DNA from: Anthopleura xanthogrammica
Lineage: Eukaryota; Cnidaria; Anthozoa; Actiniaria; Actiniidae
Assembly (NCBI GenBank): GCA_964019055.1
Contig: OZ025210.1
Coordinates: 10,970,658 to 11,034,657 of the forward strand
DNA: 64,000 nucleotides
Reading direction: 5' to 3'
Part shown: positions 59,345-64,000 of the stretch, piece by piece
Layout of the letters: the number at the start of each line of letters is the position of its first letter
How positions within the stretch are numbered: the stretch's first letter is position 1
Program-made: the position numbers and the translations under genes
The notes under the pieces: model-generated
Database searches by the model: none
The model's input: only the letters and a program-made list of their open reading frames with translations
Told to the model about the DNA's origin: nothing

Positions 59345-59702
59345 TGGCGACTAGCGAAAGGATATTTCTTTATTCTATTTTCCCACTTAATAATGGATAT
59401 CATAGTAAATGCATAGAAAAATATCAAAAACCTCTCAAACCTTGGATTTATCTCAGATATAAACTTTTATAAACGGCAAATTTTATCATGCTTTCCAGCT
59501 GATCTGAAATAGTGACGTAGAAATGACGTAACTGCAAAACTGAGGTGTCAAGAAACCTGTGAAAATTGACTTTGAAAAATTTATATCTGAGATAAATCTA
59601 AATTTTCAGGAGAAGTTTTTGCTATTTTGTATGCATTTACTATGATATTCATCACCGAGTTGAAAATAAAACAAAGAAATAACCGTTTCCCGAGTCGCTG
59701 GG
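59345..59702. mobile_element. Foldback element, about 130-bp imperfect arms
   Basis: GCGACTAGCGAAAGGATATT and on to TTTATCTCAGATATAAA on the left pair with 59570-59702 (TTATATCTGAGATAAA to CCCGAGTCGC) on the right. The GTGACGTAGAAATGACGTAA centre forms the loop. Confidence 0.75.
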
Positions 59703-60225
59703 CAACTAAGGACGACACCTAAGTTTTGCAAATTTTCTCGATTCTGATTGGTTAACATTTTTTCTCAGATCAGCTGGTCATGACACCTCAGTTTTGCAGT
59801 GACGTCATTCAGCTGGCGACCAGCCGATCTCAAACCACAGAAAGCCCATAAAGAGCAAAGCTACCTTTCTATTTCAGACATATTTCAGGTGTTCGCTGTT
59901 TGAATGTAAATATTCAAAAATATGTGGTGTTGTAAAATGATTCACTACCCGGCATTTGTACATGATATAATCTGCAAAGAACTATTATCTCATAAGCTGT
60001 AATTTTTTTTTGATCACTTTCGGTGGCGCAATTTTTGCTTCAAAAACTCGCGCGTAGGCATCCGTTAATTAAATGTTGATTATCTCAAAAACGAGCTGGG
60101 GACACCCCATTTTTCTTTTCATATATATTCGGAATCAGCATTACATTCCACTTTAAAAATTCTTAGTTTTAAAAAAAAGCTTGAATTTTTTCCCCAAAAG
60201 TAGCCAGTCACAACAGAACATCACC

Positions 60226-60311
60226 CATTCTCGTACCCAGACCCTTCTCAGTTTTCTAACGAAAAATAGATTTGTCGTTAGAAAGCTGGGGAGAGACTGG
60301 GTACGAGAATG
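60226..60311. repeat. 86-bp near-perfect hairpin
   Basis: CATTCTCGTACCCAGAC, CTCAGTTTTCTAACGA and the inverse TCGTTAGAAAGCT, GTACGAGAATG form a stem of about 38 bp with a loop of under 10 bases. Confidence 0.85.
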
Positions 60312-60551
60312 AACGTCACGTGGTATGATTAGTTTCTCACATGTTTAGCTCTTTATTATTAAACAGATATTTATTAATTCATTGATTATATTTGTTGTTT
60401 TACTAGTGCATGAATAAAGAGAGGTGATGCTATGAATTGAATAGGCCATTTGCAACAAACAGTCACGTGCTGATATATCACTTTGATAAAGAATCATTTC
60501 AGCCCCAGGTCCCTTGGGGAAGGCTCTGCTGGATGGCAAACAAACTTTAAA

Positions 60552-60716
60552 TAGACCTCTTTACCTTCGTTGTTTGTTGTGCCCATTTCAGACCACGTGA
60601 TGCCACTCTTGGGAGTTGATTCTTTCATGTGTAAATATTTTAACAAAAGAACATTTCTCAAGGGAATGTCATGTGGTCTGAAATGGGCAATTTGCATATA
60701 ACAGTCAAGAGGTCTA
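60552..60716. mobile_element. 165-bp MITE with TAGACC ends, copy 2 (inverted)
   Basis: The reverse complement of 59097-59261 with a few substitutions. It runs from TAGACCTCTTTACCTTCG to AGTCAAGAGGTCTA, flanked by AAA and TTG. Confidence 0.9.
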
Positions 60717-61035
60717 TTGATTCGTATCTTTAAAAAAAATATTTTGGAAAGATCTTGGATATGACATTAGTAATCCCGTAACTTTTTTTTAAATAAAGGA
60801 AGTCCGAATTTTTTTGCCATCCAGTAACAGTCAACATGCAAAAGGCCTATTCAATGGACGAGCGTACAGTGACGTAATGTATTGTTAATGACACGTCACT
60901 CAAATATTGATATGGTAGTAGATCTCCGGGGAATATCTATGTATATATATTAGGAAAATATCACTCTACGAAGAGAGCATGATTCGTATCAGTGGTGGAG
61001 GTATGATATTTCGATACTCAAATCGTTAATTACCA

Positions 61036-61217
61036 AATGGAATTCATAAAAACGTAAGCCAGCCAATCGCAGTCTTTGGATGTGGAAACCATTTGAGTGT
61101 TTGTATGCTAAGAAGGGACAGTGAAATGCATCAACTCTGGACCAATCAGAATTCATAAAAATTGAATTGTTCAGCCAATCACAGTCTTTGGATATAGAAA
61201 CCATTTGAGTTTGGGTG
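61036..61217. repeat. Tandem pair of about 70-bp direct repeats
   Basis: GAATTCATAAAAA followed by CAGCCAATC(G/A)CAGTCTTTGG and AAACCATTTGAGTTTG occurs twice, about 110 bp apart. It contains a CCAAT motif. Confidence 0.75.
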
Positions 61218-61492
61218 ATACCGCGATTCTTTACTGGCTTTAGTGGCGACAATGCGGTGTAGCTGCGAGACAGTACTGTTCAAGGTATCTAAATGGAAAG
61301 CCTACACACGTATTGGAGGGAATATACTATGCGCATACTCGGAAACCATCTGCATTATTTGTTAATTTTGTGCAGATGGCCCGGCGAGAATTGCTTGTCG
61401 ACAACAAGAACACATGACGTCATTATTAACGTAATATTTGACGCCGGCACTATGAGACACGACAAAGTTAAGGGTTTGTACTCTCCCCTCTC

Positions 61493-61723
61493 TTATTCTT
61501 CCTTATTAGCCTCGATGTTACTTGCATAGCCTTGGATAGATGCTGCCCGATCTCCTGATGGTAAATCTGCCCCCGGGGGGGTGGGGGTACGGATGGCTTG
61601 TCCTGCATCAGTTGACGAGGATGACCATGAGGAGTCGTCGTTTGGCCGCACTTCGGTTGTGTCGCCCACGGGGTATTCTCTGACCAGCGGTTTTCTTGCT
61701 CGAGAGTGTTGCGCAAGCGCGAC
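61493..61723 (-). CDS. Receptor terminal exon, cytoplasmic tail
   Basis: 76 codons from CTTTGCCCCAG then GTC to the TAA at 61493. The tail is polar and acidic with many Ser (DDSSWSSSSTD), a possible receptor-kinase target region. An alternative frame across the same DNA gives a longer open frame but would not match the phase-0 donor at 62016. Confidence 0.72.
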   Translation of the reverse strand, partial: VALAQHSRARKPLVREYPVGDTTEVRPNDDSSWSSSSTDAGQAIRTPTPPGADLPSGDRAASIQGYASNIEANKEE

Positions 61724-61901
61724 CTGGGGCAAAGAAAAACGTGAAGCAAGAAATGATTTAAAGGTAATAGCAGTAACTGGAATGGAGTATGGTGATTGGT
61801 TCCAAGCCATGCGTTATAGCGAACAGTAATATATATTAACGTCACAATGACAAATGCACAGTACTTCATTTTAAGACAATGAATTGTATTTATGATACAA
61901 C

Positions 61902-61977
<76 letters not shown>

Positions 61978-63359
61978 CTCGGTTAAGCAGTTTTTTTATG
62001 GATCAGCTTTCTTACCCTCATTTGTGGCAAGTTGAGTCTGCTAAACGTTTCCTTGTCCAAACCAAACACGATAGCATTAAGGGCGCCTGAAACGACATTC
62101 CGTTACCACGGCTACAAACTATAAAACTTTTCCGGGGGGAGGGGGGGACTTATAAATTAGTGTATGACCAACTGAAACACGTCAATTGTCTATTTAATAA
62201 CTAGCCCACAATTCCAAATGGCCTTCAGTTGCATAGAAGAACTCGCTACTTTTAATTATCATATTAAGGACGTTCATGGAATGACATCACATGGAAAAGA
62301 ATGACAGCTAATTTTCAAAAAAAAAAAACACCCCTTCACGAGATCGATGCTCACGCATTTTGACGGCGACGGGTGACTTCAAAACTTTATAAATCCTGTG
62401 TTGGATCTTTTATCATAATTATTCTATTTTTTTCATGTCATAAAGAAACAGGTTTGACGTCAGAAAAAGTTTCATAAAATTGGAACTCTGTTTTCTTGGA
62501 TTTTTTAATGTTTTAATAAACGCGGCAAGATGCGATAGAACGTGCGCTGTTTTCTTCGAAATAGTCAATTTTGCTCGAGTTGTAGCTCTGAAATGAATAC
62601 GGTGACCCCCATTTTTTATTTCATTTTTGGAACTCTAATATGATGAAGTAACTGTGTGCCAAGTTTCATAAAAATGACATCACAACTTCATTTGCCCGCG
62701 AACGTCTTTAAGTTGATATTTAATTCTAACTTACCTACGATAGGGTTAGAAATGACATGAAGAAGAAGAAGAGGGAAACTTGGTGTAGTATTGGAAGCGT
62801 TATAGATCCTGCAAAAAGAAATGTCCAAGAGTTCTGTACGAGTCACGAAATCATAAAAACTCGATAATAAACCTTCGAGGTTACAAGTTTCTATCCTTGT
62901 AAACTAATACTTTTTTTTTTTTTTGCACCAAAAGTAACTTGTAGCGTTGCAGAAACCATCGCAAGAGGTAGAATTCAGGTTTTGCAATCATTGTGTTTTG
63001 TCAGTTCATGGTTTCTTGGTCGAGCAAACTCTAAGTGACTGTAAACAAATTTTTTGAAAATCTTCTTTAAAAAAAAAGTATTTAGATAGTTTCGCTAAAA
63101 TTTTGAGAACAGAATAAACAAATCAAGTCAATATTATAAATTGAATAAAAGTTAGTACGATCGTATGGCAATTCAACAACAATGTCCGAACTTTTGGTGA
63201 CCGTAACACTACGTCACCACGTGGAAGCCTATCGCCGAAAAGGTGGATTACCGACACACTGCGCACTGATTTTTACCTGTGTATTAGAGGGAATATGGAT
63301 GTGACCAAGTAGATACATGGATATGCCATCAGTGGTTTGACGTTCTCCATCAACAAGGC
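61493..63359 (-). CDS. Seven-transmembrane receptor, last four exons (5' part outside window)
   Basis: The minus-strand exons are 63359-63277, 62808-62735, 62086-62016 and 61723-61493. All donors and acceptors are GT-AG and phases agree (2, 1, 0). Together they encode KPLMAYPCIYLVTSIFPLIH (late TM6), HRIYNASNTTPSF (extracellular loop 3 with NAS and NTT N-glycosylation sequons), PLLLLHVISNPIVGALNAI (TM7), VFGLDKETF (start of helix 8) and a polar Ser-rich tail of about 76 residues ending IEANKEE. The 'GALNAIVFG' turn and the Y-P in TM6 resemble cAMP-receptor-like and related class B/E-type 7TM receptors (inference; no family is certain). The first of these exons has a weak acceptor. The remaining exons should lie further right. 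Confidence 0.7.
61908..61977. repeat. (CAAT)n microsatellite in receptor intron
   Basis: About 17 perfect AATC units lie in the intron before the terminal receptor exon. Confidence 0.97.
62016..62086 (-). CDS. Receptor exon, end of TM7 and helix 8
   Basis: 71 bases from GTCGTTTCAG to ATGAGG then GTAAGA, phase 1 in, phase 0 out. It encodes ALNAIVFGLDKETFSRLNLP, then QMR. The LNAIVFG end of TM7 is the best family signature seen. Confidence 0.78.
62264..62711. mobile_element. TTAA-flanked MITE in receptor intron
   Basis: It is bounded by TTAAGGACGTTC and GAACGTCTTTAA, i.e. short inverted ends next to TTAA on both sides, the target duplication of piggyBac- or Kolobok-like elements. The interior carries the dispersed GGTGACCCCCATTTTT core. 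Its right end lies 24 bp from the donor of the receptor exon at 62735. Confidence 0.65.
62735..62808 (-). CDS. Receptor exon, extracellular loop 3 and start of TM7
   Basis: 74 bases from TTTTTGCAG then GATC to TCGTAG then GTAAGT, phase 2 in, phase 1 out. It encodes IYNASNTTPSFPLLLLHVIS, then NPIV. Only this frame is free of stops across both junctions. Confidence 0.75.
63277..63359 (-). CDS. Receptor exon, TM6
   Basis: 83 bases from CTCCAAAG then GCC to ACACAG then GTAAAA, phase 2 out. It encodes ALLMENVKPLMAYPCIYLVT and SIFPLIHR, a hydrophobic helix entered by basic/polar residues. The acceptor tract is not pyrimidine-rich, so the left limit is less certain. Confidence 0.6.
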
Positions 63360-63447
63360 CTTTGGAGATAAATTAAATAAGTTTAATATAAACTACTGCG
63401 ATAACTGTTTCATTGATTGGTATTCAAATAACACAATCGATAATTGC

Positions 63448-63873
63448 CTGATTTCAAACCGAGAGGGACTGGGACCTGGCTTTTGTTTTTTTCCGGACGG
63501 AAGTCGCATGAATTGCATGATTTCAGGCCGAGAATAGAAAACTGAGTAATGATAATAATGGTTTGACATTTGAACTGCGCAACTTGTGCTTATGAGAACC
63601 ACTGGCACACGAAAGGAATAACTTATTTCAATCTTCCTGTGATTCCGAAGTCAGAACACATTCTGAGCTCCCTTTTTCTGCAATTTCCCCAAGAATCTTC
63701 TTCTTTATCCCCTCAATGCTTAACTTATGTTTCTTTCTTTCTCTTCTCTTGTGATTCACACTCATTTTCTTTCAAAACAAGTATGTACAATAGTGTTCTT
63801 GGGCATATACTACCGACTTCCGTCTGGATAAAAACAATAGCTCGGTCCCAGCCTCTCTCGACTTGAAATCCGA
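63448..63873. mobile_element. Inverted-repeat element upstream of receptor exon
   Basis: GATTTCAAACCGAGAGGGAC with GGACCTGGCTTTTG and CGGACGGAAGTCG is inverted at 63812-63873 (CGACTTCCGTCTGGATAAAA, AGCCTCTCTCGACTTGAAATCC). Minus-strand open frames in and beside it are derived from the element and are not treated as receptor exons. Confidence 0.7.
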
Positions 63874-63874
63874 C

Positions 63875-64000
63875 AATGGCAATCAGCATCAACATCAATA
63901 TCATCATCACTCCTGATAATCAACATCATCATCATCATCAACACCAGCGTCAATAATAATTATAATAATCACCAGCAACAACACCATCAACATCATCAAC
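63875..64000. repeat. CAT/CAA-rich low-complexity sequence
   Basis: Trinucleotide-rich (ATC)n/(CAA)n sequence up to the window end. Confidence 0.85.

Noticed and set aside
61468..61914. 148-codon minus-strand frame covering the receptor tail
   Set aside because: It would need a phase different from the donor at 62016. The shorter frame ending at 61493 fits exactly.
63725..63910. Minus-strand frame as an upstream receptor exon
   Set aside because: It lies on the arm of an inverted-repeat element (63448-63873) whose other arm has the same sequence.

Overview
This is a eukaryotic, AT-rich, intron-containing, repeat-dense genomic window, most likely from an anthozoan cnidarian (sea anemone or coral type). 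The inference rests on three things: a Capicua (CIC) transcription factor gene with animal-type domains, two tandem secreted exons with a fibrinogen-like N-terminal motif of the sort expanded in cnidarians, and a mobile-element load dominated by short hairpin/MITE elements, tRNA-derived SINE fragments and a restriction-like-endonuclease non-LTR retroelement. There are no operons, CRISPR arrays or bacterial signals.

Layout. Positions 1-14,020 are a reshuffled segmental duplication. Two blocks (about 541-780 with 2122-2880, and 7431-7690 with 12017-12830) are repeated in the same order. Each carries a TCTG microsatellite and a long array of a 40-bp minisatellite (2885-4015 and 12835-14015). Each half also carries one minus-strand terminal exon of a fibrinogen-like secreted protein (4931-5614 and 8921-9583), but at different places relative to the other blocks. 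A 5'-truncated, frameshifted non-LTR retroelement (9853-11620) lies in the second half. Positions 14,020-27,677 hold no gene that I can support. They hold a dense cluster of inverted-repeat DNA elements, including one with a clear 7-bp target-site duplication, nested insertions, and a SINE.

Positions 27,678-40,243 (+ strand) hold a nearly complete CIC gene. Seven coding exons can be joined with matching splice phases into one frame of about 1584 codons. In order they carry a long-isoform N-terminal Cys-rich motif, a putative ATXN1-binding-like motif, the HMG box, a Ser/Pro-rich middle and the C-terminal C1 domain. Positions 40,244-61,490 are gene-poor, AT-rich DNA with scattered MITEs. Positions 61,493-63,359 (- strand) carry the last four exons of a seven-transmembrane receptor (end of TM6, TM7, cytoplasmic tail), whose upstream part lies beyond the window.

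The genes do not form a pathway: they are three unrelated loci separated by mobile DNA. I found no convincing undescribed biological system. The items most worth a second look are the ATXN1-binding-like motif in a cnidarian Capicua, the higher-order structure shared by the two 40-bp arrays, the CACAGG-ended DNA element with 7-bp target duplication, and the TAGACC-ended MITE families.
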